Shown piece after piece: positions 34,527 through 43,068 of a stretch of 49,369 nt of DNA. Numbering within the stretch: the first letter of the stretch is position 1; each line of letters begins with the position of its first letter. The notes beneath the pieces were generated by a model, which saw only the letters and a program-made list of their open reading frames with translations, was not told the DNA's origin and made no database searches. A program made the translations under genes and the position numbers. This DNA comes from Acidobacteriota bacterium (lineage in GTDB: Bacteria; Acidobacteriota; Terriglobia; Terriglobales; Acidobacteriaceae), in NCBI GenBank assembly GCA_023410055.1, contig JAEYQK010000095.1, forward strand, positions 1-49,369, written 5' to 3'.

Positions 34527-36560
34527 CTAGCGTGCCCGAGCGAGTACGAGCGTTACGTCGTCGGGTTGTTCGGCGGCACCGATCCAGTCCATCACAGAGC
34601 TGGTGACGATCTCCGAGATGCGGGGCAGAGAACCGTTGCGGCACTTGCGAATGAGGTCGATCAGGCGCGCGGAGCCGAACTCACCGAATTCATTTTCGGG
34701 TTCGGTGAGCCCGTCGCTATAGGCGACGAAAAGTTCGCCGGGGGCGAGTTGCACAGACGCTTCTTCGTAAGCGACCTCGTTGAACAAACCGATGACTGTG
34801 CCTCCGACTGTGAGTTCTTCGATCGTGCCGTTCTGGCGGACGATGAAGGGCGGCAGGTGTCCGGCGTTGGAGTAGGTTAACGTGCGAGTCTGACCATCCC
34901 AGATTCCGAAAAACATGGTTGCGTATTTCTCTGTGGGAGTGCTGTGGAACAGGTGACGATTCAAAAGTCCAAGCACAGAGGCCGGCGACTGAATCACGCT
35001 GCGAGGCATGAGCGACACCGATTCGCTGGCAAGCGCAATTGCTGATGCTCCGGCGGCCACGAGCTGTTCGCGTACGGGTACACGGCCCATTTCGTAGACG
35101 CGGACAGCTGAGTGGATGTTCGCCATCAATAGCGCGGCGGAGATTCCTTTACCACTGATGTCGCCGACGGCGAGTCCCATCTTCTCGTCGCCGAGCGGGA
35201 GGAAATCGTAATAGTCACCGCTAACGGAGCGGGCTGGACGGCAGACGCCGTGCACTTCGAGAGATTTCAAATTGCCCAGATCACGCGGGAAGAGCTGCTC
35301 CTGAACCTCGTGAGCGATGGCGAGTTCGCTTTCCATGCGCTGCTTTTCTTTTTGCTCAGCGATCAGGCCTTCGAGCGAATGGCTCATGGAGTTGAACGCA
35401 GTCTCGAGTTCGGCCATCTGATCGTATCCGCGAACGTTGATTCGATAAGCGAACTCACCCCGATTGATATGTTCGGTGGCGCGGTAGAGTTCGTAAACGG
35501 AGCGCGTCATCGTGCGCGTGAGGCGAATGCCGATGATGAGAGCAAGCAGTTCGATCAGAGCAAGCATAGCCGCTATGACGAAGAGCACGACCAGAATGGC
35601 ATTGCCTTGCGTGCCAAGGTTCGAGAAGAGCCGGTGAAACAACAAGGATGGTCGCGTGCTCACGAAGAGGTAAGGTGCTCTCGTGAGCTTTCCCGTTTTC
35701 CAGTCAAACAGACTTATGGGCGTTGCCCAATCCACGCTGATGTCCCATCGTCCGGTCGCTGCAGGCAGATCTCCGACGCGCAGATCTGTGCCGGTGAGCA
35801 CAACCTGGCCGAGATCCGGCGTGATGTCACTCAGCAATTTGGCATCGAATGGGACGTTGGAAACGACCGTGAGGGGTTCATGGCCGATTGTCACGGACCG
35901 TGACGCCCGCAGAAAGAGCCGATCTCCTTCCTCAACGATTGCGCGAAAGTCCTTTCTATCGGGCGGTAACGGCGTTGCTTGCTGGTTGCGGTCGGGGCCG
36001 GACTCGCTGAGGACGATCGCTCGACCTCGATACCAGACGGTCGCTCGGCGGTGAGGGAAACGCGCGCTATCCTGGAAGCCTGCAAGTGAGGAGAGTTCGT
36101 CACCCTGCTTTACTCTCTGTGCGAGGTTGTTGGCGAGAGTGAATGTCGATGCATCGAGTGAGTCGATACGGTCCTGCAAGTCGGAGGTGATAAGGAACGT
36201 AGCAAATTGCCCCGCGAGCAATTCCGTCGCTACCAGAGCGAGGGCGAGCAACAGGATCACGGGTATCACGCCGATGAATACGTAGGTGATGATGAGGCGG
36301 TTGCGCAGCCTCCACATGACCTTCTTGCGAAGCCAGCGAAAGAAGACGAACCCGCCAAGAACGAGGCAGATAATACCGATGGAGACGAGCCAGGTCGCGA
36401 GAATGCTGGCGGCGTGAGGCCAGTTAATCAGCCGGAATGTTTGCTGAAGCAGATATAGGAAAACTTCAACTCCAGCCAGATAAATGACGAGGCGCACGAT
36501 CGCGCTGCTGCGGGTCCATACCTCGCGGGGTGACGGCAGTGTTCGAAAAGGGCGCTTCAT
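34527..36560 (-). CDS. Membrane-bound SpoIIE/RsbU-type PP2C phosphatase with HAMP domain
   Basis: 677 residues. Three hydrophobic segments at the N-terminus (about 20-40, 50-75, 88-115) lead into an external sensor region (about 120-310). Another helix (about 320-345) and a HAMP linker (about 345-400, YELYRATEHINRGEFAYRI) follow. A short coiled coil (EQKEKQRMESELAIAHEVQEQL) joins the PP2C-type domain (about 430-675), whose metal residues are visible in SGDYYDF, VGDISGKG and AYSDGLTEP. RsbU-type enzymes remove phosphate from Ser/Thr of anti-anti-sigma proteins and so release a stress sigma factor. No anti-sigma partner is adjacent; a single-domain response regulator is divergently encoded 225 bases away, with two dyads between. 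Confidence 0.9.
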   Translation of the reverse strand: MKRPFRTLPSPREVWTRSSAIVRLVIYLAGVEVFLYLLQQTFRLINWPHAASILATWLVSIGIICLVLGGFVFFRWLRKKVMWRLRNRLIITYVFIGVIPVILLLALALVATELLAGQFATFLITSDLQDRIDSLDASTFTLANNLAQRVKQGDELSSLAGFQDSARFPHRRATVWYRGRAIVLSESGPDRNQQATPLPPDRKDFRAIVEEGDRLFLRASRSVTIGHEPLTVVSNVPFDAKLLSDITPDLGQVVLTGTDLRVGDLPAATGRWDISVDWATPISLFDWKTGKLTRAPYLFVSTRPSLLFHRLFSNLGTQGNAILVVLFVIAAMLALIELLALIIGIRLTRTMTRSVYELYRATEHINRGEFAYRINVRGYDQMAELETAFNSMSHSLEGLIAEQKEKQRMESELAIAHEVQEQLFPRDLGNLKSLEVHGVCRPARSVSGDYYDFLPLGDEKMGLAVGDISGKGISAALLMANIHSAVRVYEMGRVPVREQLVAAGASAIALASESVSLMPRSVIQSPASVLGLLNRHLFHSTPTEKYATMFFGIWDGQTRTLTYSNAGHLPPFIVRQNGTIEELTVGGTVIGLFNEVAYEEASVQLAPGELFVAYSDGLTEPENEFGEFGSARLIDLIRKCRNGSLPRISEIVTSSVMDWIGAAEQPDDVTLVLARAR

Positions 36561-36633
36561 GCGAATCCACAGATTATATCTGTCACAAACACCTTATTGT
36601 CAGGGGTTTACGTTGTAATCAATGTTTATTGTA

Positions 36634-36657
36634 GAACGTCCTACGTAATGGACGTTC
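36634..36657. promoter_or_regulatory. Candidate operator dyad 1
   Basis: GAACGTCC (36634-36641) and GGACGTTC (36650-36657) form a perfect 8-bp inverted repeat with an 8-base spacer, in the divergent region between the phosphatase and response-regulator genes. The 16-base GAAC to GTTC distance differs from the usual Gram-positive LexA box. Confidence 0.5.
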
Positions 36658-36661
36658 GAGA

Positions 36662-36679
36662 CCGTAAAGTGTTTTACGG
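36662..36679. promoter_or_regulatory. Candidate operator dyad 2
   Basis: CCGTAAA (36662-36668) and TTTACGG (36673-36679), a perfect 7-bp inverted repeat around GTGT, four bases after dyad 1. It could be an operator or an RNA hairpin in the leader of the response-regulator transcript. Confidence 0.5.
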
Positions 36680-36784
36680 AGCATTTTCATTGCCGACTAA
36701 TTTGCCAGGTGATGCCGAAATTGTCACCCAAGAAAACGTTTTCCACAGCTTTCCACAGCATCTGTCGTGCTATGCTACGAAGCC

Positions 36785-37171
36785 ATGCAGGGTAGTGGAT
36801 TACGCATTCTCGTGGTCGACGACAAGCCCGCCGTACTAATGACGTACCGGCTTATTCTTCAGCAACAAGGTCACGATGTTGTGGCAGTTTCGTCTTGCAG
36901 GGAAGCAATCAACGAACTGAATGGTTGTCAGTTTGACTTGCTCCTTTGCGATTATACCTTGGAAGACGACCTGACCGGTTTCCACGTGATCGACGAAGCG
37001 CAGAAGAAAGTGCCCGGGATACGCAGTCTGTTGATGACCGGGTACTCAGAAGACGAGGTCGGGTCGGAAGCTGCCGAACGCGGAGTCCGAGTGCTCTTTA
37101 AGCCTGTGAATGTAGCAGAGTTGCTGCGTGAAGTGTCCGGAATGCCGACACTCAGGCAGGCTATTGCGTAA
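36785..37171 (+). CDS. Single-domain response regulator
   Basis: 128 residues from ATG 36785 (MQGSGLRIL); a start six codons earlier is possible and neither has a strong ribosome-binding site. The chain is one receiver domain: acidic pair in VVDDKPA, phospho-acceptor Asp in LLLCDYTLE (about residue 59), Thr/Ser in LLMTGYS, and Lys in LFKPVN. There is no output domain, so it works by protein contacts, as CheY- or Spo0F-like proteins do. The divergent membrane phosphatase of the SpoIIE type is a possible partner (inference from position). Confidence 0.88.
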   Translation: MQGSGLRILVVDDKPAVLMTYRLILQQQGHDVVAVSSCREAINELNGCQFDLLLCDYTLEDDLTGFHVIDEAQKKVPGIRSLLMTGYSEDEVGSEAAERGVRVLFKPVNVAELLREVSGMPTLRQAIA

Positions 37172-37190
37172 CTGGATTTTTAACCTGCTT

Positions 37191-38213
37191 CTACTTCACA
37201 TCTTTCATTGCCAGCATTGTTCCATAGTCCTGCCCGGAAGACGCCACGGCTCGTGCGACCACTCCTGCGAAAGCGTCCCTGAACTCCGGATATTTGGCCA
37301 GCAAACCCTTAATTAGAGCCACGTTGTCGTCGTAAGTTTTGGCAACGTTGGATAAGTCGGCTGCCTGATACTTCACAACCAGGTCGATGTCGTTCCCAAC
37401 CGCAGCGGGAAACATCGTAGTGATCTGGTACGTTTTGCCCGCCAGGTTGAGCGCAACCGGAGTTCCCGCGGGAATATCGGCCGGGCGCGTGGAACTGAAC
37501 TCATCGTATAGCTTATCGAGTTGCCGATTGGACATGGCAGGAAATGGCCGCAGCAGTGAGTCTCCCATAATGTAGTACAACCACGCGTTATGGGTCTGGC
37601 CTTTTGCTTTGTATGCGCGTGCCTGCTGTATGAACCAGTTGCCGTCGTGACCGCCTTCCGTGGTCGGTCTCGGAATACAGCCTGCAATGAGCCAACGGTT
37701 CTGAGAGGACTGGAGTATCCAGGAGATCGAGTAGCTGCTCTTGTCGGCCTTGGCGTCCTGAATAGCCACCGCATACTGTCCGGGTGGAAGTGATGGGAAT
37801 ACGAATCCGACACTGTCAGCTGAATTGAAGATGCCGCAGTAGAACTCCAGTCGGCTGTCCTTTGAAGCGCCTGAAGACACTCCTTCGGAGGGCGATGGCG
37901 AGTTGTTCAAAACGTAGATAGAACGCAGTGTCGGCGTACCTGCAAAAGCATCCTTGTTCTCGGAAACGGTGCTGCCGATCTGAGAGAAGTCCGGAGTGGC
38001 GCTTTGCTGCAACGCCGAGACGTTGCCCTGTTGAGCCAACTGAAAATACTGGGCTGTTGCACTCTGAATGGCGTTGCGCGTCGCAGGCGCGATGTCGTTT
38101 CCCGACTCGCAGGTCTGGGCCGAAGCAAACGCGGAGACCATCATTAGGCACGACAAGACGAAGAAGATGAAAGGGACATTCCCAGTAGTGAACCGCAGTT
38201 TTTGCAGTTCCAT
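37191..38213 (-). CDS. Secreted hypothetical protein
   Basis: 340 residues; AGGAGG is 11 bases upstream of the ATG. A signal peptide covers residues 1-33 (FIFFVLSCLMMVSAFASAQ). The mature part begins with a helical region (TRNAIQSATAQYFQLAQQGN) that resembles the start of NTF2-like or DUF4440-type folds. A beta-rich domain follows, then SWILQSSQNRWLIAGCIPRP and a C-terminal part with a repeated helix. Only about three Cys residues are present. No enzyme motif is seen. Such proteins are recurrent in Acidobacteriota, by my recollection, but have no assigned role. Converges on the response regulator with 19 bases between the stops. Confidence 0.75.
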   Translation of the reverse strand: MELQKLRFTTGNVPFIFFVLSCLMMVSAFASAQTCESGNDIAPATRNAIQSATAQYFQLAQQGNVSALQQSATPDFSQIGSTVSENKDAFAGTPTLRSIYVLNNSPSPSEGVSSGASKDSRLEFYCGIFNSADSVGFVFPSLPPGQYAVAIQDAKADKSSYSISWILQSSQNRWLIAGCIPRPTTEGGHDGNWFIQQARAYKAKGQTHNAWLYYIMGDSLLRPFPAMSNRQLDKLYDEFSSTRPADIPAGTPVALNLAGKTYQITTMFPAAVGNDIDLVVKYQAADLSNVAKTYDDNVALIKGLLAKYPEFRDAFAGVVARAVASSGQDYGTMLAMKDVK

Positions 38214-38387
38214 AAGTCAGTTCGCCTCCTGGTACTCTGAATCTTAAAACGCGAGTGCCCGAAATAACAGATGCAAACCTGAATGGTGCGGCAGACCCAC
38301 GCGCAAGAAATGAGTGGCGCTAGTCCGTTGATGTTTGTGGATTTCGCGAATCTTGGGTTCCGGGTGGTAAAATCAGGGCAGATCGAG

Positions 38388-39332
38388 ATGCAGTTCTGCT
38401 GGTCCAAATTCGCGTTACTGGCAACTCTCGTCGCGGTACCTGCGCTGGGCCAGAAGCCTACAACTCCGGTTGGCTTCGGTGCGGCCCAGCTACCTCCGGC
38501 AGCGATAGCGCCGACCGTTCCCTCAGCGAAGGCCGATATAGCAACCAAGTCTTCAGCTCCTCCTGCGGCAGCCAAGACCGCGCAGTCTAGCAAGGGACGG
38601 CACAACAACAAGAAGAAGCAAGTCGAGAAGGTTCCTGAGCCAGAACTTCCTCCGCCTCCACCTCCGACGCCGGAGCAGTTGCCTCCGAATCCTCCGCAGG
38701 TCAGCTACCTGAACGGGCAGTTGACGATCCAGTCGACCAACGCGACGATGGCCTCGATCTTTACTGCGATTCGCCAACAAACGGGAGCTGCAATCGACCT
38801 ACCCGCTGGCGCGGGCAACGAGCGCGTGGCTACCAGGATAGGTCCTGGTCCCGCGAACGACGTGATTGCGTCACTGCTGAGCGGATCGTCATATGATTTC
38901 GTGATCGTTGGAAACGCCGATGTTCCGGGCGGCGTACAGCGGGTGCTTCTTACGAAAAAGGGCACATCAGGATCGGGAAACAACATCGCTGGCATGATCC
39001 AGCGTCCAGTGACCGCGCCTCAGACGGTGGCTGACGACAATCCAGACGACGAGTCCGACGTGGAACCGGAGCCGGAGCAAGCCAATACGCCGCCGGAAGG
39101 ACCAGTTCCTGTACAGCAACCGCAGCAGATGCCCGGCAACGTACAACCGAACGGACAGCCAAACTCAATTGCCCCCGCAATGCCTCCTACTGCTATCGCT
39201 CCCGGTGATCAGCAGCAGCAGCAACAACAGGGGGATCAGGGCAATGGTGGCCCGCAGATAAAGACTCCTGAGCAGATGTTGCAGGAGCTTCAGCGGCTGC
39301 AGCAGCAACAACAGCAACAGCAAAGACAGTAG
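38388..39332 (+). CDS. Secreted Pro/Gln-rich protein with STN-like domain
   Basis: 314 residues from ATG 38388 (MQFCWSKFA), which starts a good signal peptide (LLATLVAVPALGQ). After a low-complexity region with a lysine patch and a proline run (about 60-105, PELPPPPPPTPEQLPPNPP) comes a folded part at about 108-200. Its SYLNGQLTIQSTNATMASIFTAIRQQTG and VLLTKKGT recall the STN domain (secretin and TonB short N-terminal domain). The rest is disordered: E/P-rich, then Gln-rich with runs of six to eight Gln at the end. It might act as a periplasmic adaptor for a secretin or as an envelope protein. Divergent from the preceding secreted protein gene. Confidence 0.75.
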   Translation: MQFCWSKFALLATLVAVPALGQKPTTPVGFGAAQLPPAAIAPTVPSAKADIATKSSAPPAAAKTAQSSKGRHNNKKKQVEKVPEPELPPPPPPTPEQLPPNPPQVSYLNGQLTIQSTNATMASIFTAIRQQTGAAIDLPAGAGNERVATRIGPGPANDVIASLLSGSSYDFVIVGNADVPGGVQRVLLTKKGTSGSGNNIAGMIQRPVTAPQTVADDNPDDESDVEPEPEQANTPPEGPVPVQQPQQMPGNVQPNGQPNSIAPAMPPTAIAPGDQQQQQQQGDQGNGGPQIKTPEQMLQELQRLQQQQQQQQRQ

Positions 39333-39394
39333 TTCCACCGCGCTCAAGCCACGGGCCAAGATGCGCCCGGACGGCGACGCTGAGTTCCCCCCCA

Positions 39395-39423
39395 GAAAAA
39401 AATCCTTCGCCTTGGCGAAGGAT
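39395..39423 (-). terminator. Intrinsic terminator of the 57-residue membrane protein gene
   Basis: ATCCTTCGCC (39402-39411) pairs with GGCGAAGGAT (39414-39423), a perfect 10-bp stem with a TT loop. On the minus strand it is followed by a run of seven T (A-run at 39396-39402). It therefore ends leftward transcription. Confidence 0.85.
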
Positions 39424-39464
39424 GGGAACCGATTGTCTTTGTTTTTGTGTTTAGGTTTTTGTGT

Positions 39465-39638
39465 TTAGTCGCCGGAGCTTACGTGAACGGCACTCAAGGG
39501 TACGGCTGCGGTTTTAGGCGTGCGGTGACCGAAGGCGCGTAGAATGCCGATGATCGCAGCGTAACCGCACGCGATCCCGAATGCCAGACAGACGATGATG
39601 GTGCCAAAAAGCGTAGTAGAAACTATTAATGCCTTCAC
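39465..39638 (-). CDS. Small membrane protein, 57 residues
   Basis: A short frame from GTG at 39638 (KALIVSTTLFGTIIVC onward) to TAA at 39465-39467. AAGGA stands seven bases before the GTG. Residues about 4-34 are one long hydrophobic stretch (possibly two short helices) including FGIACGYAAIIGIL; the C-terminal 20 residues are polar (FGHRTPKTAAV). It is followed by a perfect intrinsic terminator on the same strand, which supports a real transcript. I do not recognise a family with certainty. Upstream on the same strand is the conserved hypothetical at 39674, only 35 bases away, so the two may be co-transcribed. Confidence 0.7.
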   Translation of the reverse strand: MKALIVSTTLFGTIIVCLAFGIACGYAAIIGILRAFGHRTPKTAAVPLSAVHVSSGD

Positions 39639-39673
39639 CTTGTATTCCTTGTTGCTGAATCAAATCTAACAAA

Positions 39674-40069
39674 TCACATAAGCGATGAACAGCCACGAGA
39701 GCCTAGTTCGATCAAGTCTTCCACCGCACCGGGCGCACCATAGCGCTTCACCAAGTAAGATCCGGGACGGGCAGGGAAACCGAGCAGATCGGGGAGTACG
39801 GCATCAATGATCGAATTGGCGTCAGGGCCGTGGAGGAACAACTTGCAGTAGCCTCCACCCCACTCATCACCATCGAGCTCACCGGTTCCGGAAGTCTCCA
39901 TGACGCTTTCAATGCGGCAGGTCAGCGTTTCAATCGGCTCTTCGTCTTCGAGGTTGCCGATGTCGCTGTCACTGAGTCGCAAGTGAACGATCACGCTCTG
40001 GTCGTGCAGGGACTCGAGATTGTGTTCATGCGCAGCCAATATGGTCACCACAGCTACTCTATCCCGCAT
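39674..40069 (-). CDS. Conserved hypothetical protein
   Basis: 131 residues, soluble and acidic. Strands and helices can be guessed: VAVVTILAAHEHN at the start, SVIVHLRLSD, LTCRIESVMETSG, CKLFLHGPDANSIIDAVLPDLL and SYLVKRYGAPGA. The central motif GDEWGGGYCKLFLHGPD is distinctive and recurs, by my recollection, in short hypothetical proteins of several phyla. No catalytic set is evident. Divergent from uvrA with 110 bases between starts; a small dyad lies in between. Confidence 0.72.
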   Translation of the reverse strand: MRDRVAVVTILAAHEHNLESLHDQSVIVHLRLSDSDIGNLEDEEPIETLTCRIESVMETSGTGELDGDEWGGGYCKLFLHGPDANSIIDAVLPDLLGFPARPGSYLVKRYGAPGAVEDLIELGSRGCSSLM

Positions 40070-40098
40070 TGACCTGCCTGTCTGTTTACAAATAAGAT

Positions 40099-40111
40099 AC
40101 AGGTGTACTGT
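40099..40111. promoter_or_regulatory. Short dyad upstream of uvrA
   Basis: ACAG-GTGTA-CTGT, an inverted repeat about 70 bases before uvrA. A damage-response operator is conceivable, but it does not fit known LexA boxes in spacing or orientation. Confidence 0.25.
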
Positions 40112-40179
40112 TTTGCCAACCCAGTGTCGAACGTATCTGTATAGGCGTCCACAGTACGGAAGGTCTTGTCTCCCCGGTC

Positions 40180-42978
40180 ATGCCCATCAGCAAAATCACA
40201 GTGCGCGGTGCACGCCAGCATAATCTCAAGAACGTCGACGTTGAGATTCCACGCAATACTCTGACCGTCGTTACAGGCCTGAGCGGGTCGGGGAAGTCGT
40301 CCCTCGCGTTCGATACGATCTATGCCGAGGGCCAGCGGCGGTACGTCGAAACCTTATCTGCCTATGCGCGCCAGTTCCTCGACCAGATGGAGCGTCCCGA
40401 TGTGGACGTGATCGACGGCCTATCGCCATCGATCTCCATCGAACAAAAGACTACTAGTCGCAGCCCGCGGTCGACTGTAGGGACAATCACTGAAATTTAC
40501 GACTATTTACGCTTGCTCTATTCGTCGATCGGGCTACCCCATTGCCCGAATTGTGACCGGCCGATCTCGCGACAGACGCCCGAACAGATCGTGGCGCGCG
40601 TGATGGAACTCACGCCCGAAGACCGGGTGATGATCATGGCCCCGATCGTCCGCGGGCGCAAGGGTGAGTTCAAGAAAGAAATGGAGAAGCTGGTCCAGCA
40701 GGGATTTACCCGAGCCCGCGTGGATGGCGAACTGGTCAGTCTCGAAGACGAGATCAAGCTGGACAAGCGCAGGAACCACACGATTGAGGTGGTAATCGAC
40801 CGGCTGCTGGTGAAGGCGGGGATCGAGAAACGGCTGGAGAATTCGGTCACGCTGGCGATGAAGCTGGCCGATGGTCTCGTGCAGGTGGCGATCGTCAATG
40901 GCGAAGAGCACATGTACTCGTCGAAGATGGCGTGTCCGGACTGTGGTATCAGCGTGGCGAAGCTGGAGCCGCGATCGTTTTCGTTCAACAGCGTTTATGG
41001 GGCGTGTTCGGAGTGTAACGGTCTGGGCAGCAAGTACGATTTTGATCCGGCGAAGGTGATTGTTGATTGGTCGAAGCCGTTGTTCGACGGTGGCCTGGGG
41101 CCGGGTTCGGGATCGAGCTATTTGCAGCACATGGCGAAAATCGCGGCGGACTATTACAAGTTCGATCTGGACACGCCGTTTGAGAAGTTCCCAGCAAAGA
41201 TACAGAACCTGTTGCTGTACGGGCCTGATGAGAAGGAGGCGCCGAAGACGGGTTTCCACGGGATACTCGCGTTCCATAAGCAGAGCCTCGACGAGGCCAC
41301 GAGCGATACGTATCGCGAGTGGATGATGGGTTACATGTCGGCGACGGAGTGTCCGGTGTGCCACGGCAAGCGCTTGCGTCCGGAGAGCCTGGCGGTGAAG
41401 GTCAATGGCCTGTCGATCGCCGACTTTACGGCAATGAGCGTGGGGCGTGCGGTAAATGCAGTCGCCGAAATCACGCTCAACGATCGCGAGAAGCAGATTG
41501 CCGGACGGATCGTGAAAGAGATCGCCGAGCGGCTGTCGTTTCTCGATGCGGTTGGGCTCGGATACATCTCGCTCAGTCGCAGTGCAGCGACGCTTTCGGG
41601 CGGCGAGGGGCAGCGGATACGGCTGGCAACCCAGATTGGATCGAAGCTGCGCGGGGTGCTCTATGTTCTCGATGAGCCCTCCATCGGGCTGCATCACCGC
41701 GACAATGATCGTCTGTTGCAGGCGTTGGAGTCGTTGCGCGATCTTGGAAACACGGTGCTGGTAGTCGAGCACGATGAAGAAACGATCAGGCGCGCGGATT
41801 ACGTCATTGATCTAGGGCCGGGCGCGGGACGCCATGGTGGCGAACTGGTTGCCAGCGGCACGCCGGAGCAGATCGTTCATGCGGATCGCTCGCTGACGGG
41901 CAAGTACATTTCCGGCGAGATGCAGATTCCGGTGCGTCCAGAGCCGCGCACAGCTAACGGGCACGCGCTGACGGTGCTGGGTGCGCACGAGAACAATCTC
42001 AAGAACGTTGACGCCGTTTTTCCGCTGGGTCTGATGACGCTCGTAACCGGCGTCTCTGGCTCGGGGAAGTCGACACTGGTCAACGACATTCTTTATCGTG
42101 CGCTGGCTTCGAAGCTGTATCGTTCGCGAGAAAAGGCCGGCGCGCATCGGATGCTGCTCGGAGTTGAGTACATCGACAAGGTGATTCGGATTGATCAGTC
42201 CCCGATCGGACGGACACCGCGGTCGAATCCAGCGACGTATACCGGCGTGTTCACGGCGATACGCGACATATTTGCCATGCTGCCGGAAGCACGAGAGCGC
42301 GGCTACAAGCCGGGGCGCTTCTCGTTCAACGTTGCGGGCGGGCGCTGCGAGGCGTGCCAGGGCGAAGGCCAGCGGCGGATCGAGATGAACTTCCTGCCGG
42401 ACGTGTATGTGCAATGCGAGGTCTGCGGCGGCAAGCGGTATAACTACGAGACGCTGGCGGTGAAGTACAAGGGCTATTCGATCGCCGAACTGCTGGAGAC
42501 GCCGGTTAGCGACGCGCTCGGGATTCTTGAGAACATCCCGCAAATTCGGCAGAAGCTGCAGACGCTGGTGGACGTTGGGCTCGGCTACATACATCTCGGA
42601 CAGTCGGCCGTGACGCTGTCGGGTGGCGAGGCGCAGCGCATTAAACTGGCTCGGGAATTGTCAAAGAGGCAGACGGGGAAGACGCTCTATATCCTCGATG
42701 AGCCGACGACAGGGCTGCACTTCGACGATGTTCATAAGCTGCTGGAGGTGCTACACAGACTCACGGATTTGGGAAACACGATTATCATCATTGAGCACAA
42801 CTTGGATGTCATTCGGAATGCTGATTGGATCATCGATCTTGGCCCGGAAGGTGGCGAGGACGGCGGACGCATTGTTGTCCAGGGTACGCCCGAGCAGGTT
42901 GCTAAGAACAAGAAGTCGTACACGGGCCAGGCCCTGGCGGAATACTATCGGCGAGCGCGTGAAGCAAGCCCGGCCTAG
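40180..42978 (+). CDS. uvrA: Excinuclease ABC subunit A
   Basis: 932 residues, the normal length. Two ABC ATPase halves are seen: Walker A GLSGSGKSSLAFD (near residue 34) and GVSGSGKSTLVND (near 624). Signature motifs are LSGGEGQRIRLA and LSGGEAQRIKLA, and Walker B segments are YVLDEPSIGLH and YILDEPTTGLH. The zinc modules show CPNC, CPDCG, CPVCHGKRLRP and CEACQGEG with CEVCGGKRYN. The UvrB-binding and insertion regions are in place. UvrA scans DNA for bulky damage and loads UvrB in nucleotide excision repair. It is encoded alone, without uvrB or uvrC nearby. The start ATG lacks a strong ribosome-binding site but is at the conserved position. Confidence 0.97.
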   Translation: MPISKITVRGARQHNLKNVDVEIPRNTLTVVTGLSGSGKSSLAFDTIYAEGQRRYVETLSAYARQFLDQMERPDVDVIDGLSPSISIEQKTTSRSPRSTVGTITEIYDYLRLLYSSIGLPHCPNCDRPISRQTPEQIVARVMELTPEDRVMIMAPIVRGRKGEFKKEMEKLVQQGFTRARVDGELVSLEDEIKLDKRRNHTIEVVIDRLLVKAGIEKRLENSVTLAMKLADGLVQVAIVNGEEHMYSSKMACPDCGISVAKLEPRSFSFNSVYGACSECNGLGSKYDFDPAKVIVDWSKPLFDGGLGPGSGSSYLQHMAKIAADYYKFDLDTPFEKFPAKIQNLLLYGPDEKEAPKTGFHGILAFHKQSLDEATSDTYREWMMGYMSATECPVCHGKRLRPESLAVKVNGLSIADFTAMSVGRAVNAVAEITLNDREKQIAGRIVKEIAERLSFLDAVGLGYISLSRSAATLSGGEGQRIRLATQIGSKLRGVLYVLDEPSIGLHHRDNDRLLQALESLRDLGNTVLVVEHDEETIRRADYVIDLGPGAGRHGGELVASGTPEQIVHADRSLTGKYISGEMQIPVRPEPRTANGHALTVLGAHENNLKNVDAVFPLGLMTLVTGVSGSGKSTLVNDILYRALASKLYRSREKAGAHRMLLGVEYIDKVIRIDQSPIGRTPRSNPATYTGVFTAIRDIFAMLPEARERGYKPGRFSFNVAGGRCEACQGEGQRRIEMNFLPDVYVQCEVCGGKRYNYETLAVKYKGYSIAELLETPVSDALGILENIPQIRQKLQTLVDVGLGYIHLGQSAVTLSGGEAQRIKLARELSKRQTGKTLYILDEPTTGLHFDDVHKLLEVLHRLTDLGNTIIIIEHNLDVIRNADWIIDLGPEGGEDGGRIVVQGTPEQVAKNKKSYTGQALAEYYRRAREASPA

Positions 42979-43068
42979 TGACTGAAGAGATACTCTCGTC
43001 GCGTGGCTTCTTTCTGTGTCACAAATACATTCTCCGTCTCTCCCTTCTCTAATAGAATCAGAACCAAC

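Noticed and set aside
39211..39325. CAG/CAA runs considered as a CRISPR-like or microsatellite array
   Set aside because: They are in frame and encode the Gln-rich tail of a secreted protein; no spacer structure.
40099..40111. LexA (SOS) box before uvrA
   Set aside because: ACAG-N5-CTGT has neither the CTG-N10-CAG nor the GAAC-N4-GTTC form; too short to claim.
40534..41772. 412-codon minus-strand frame inside uvrA
   Set aside because: Antisense to unmistakable uvrA motifs; the product is rich in Arg, His and Gln with no fold-like pattern.
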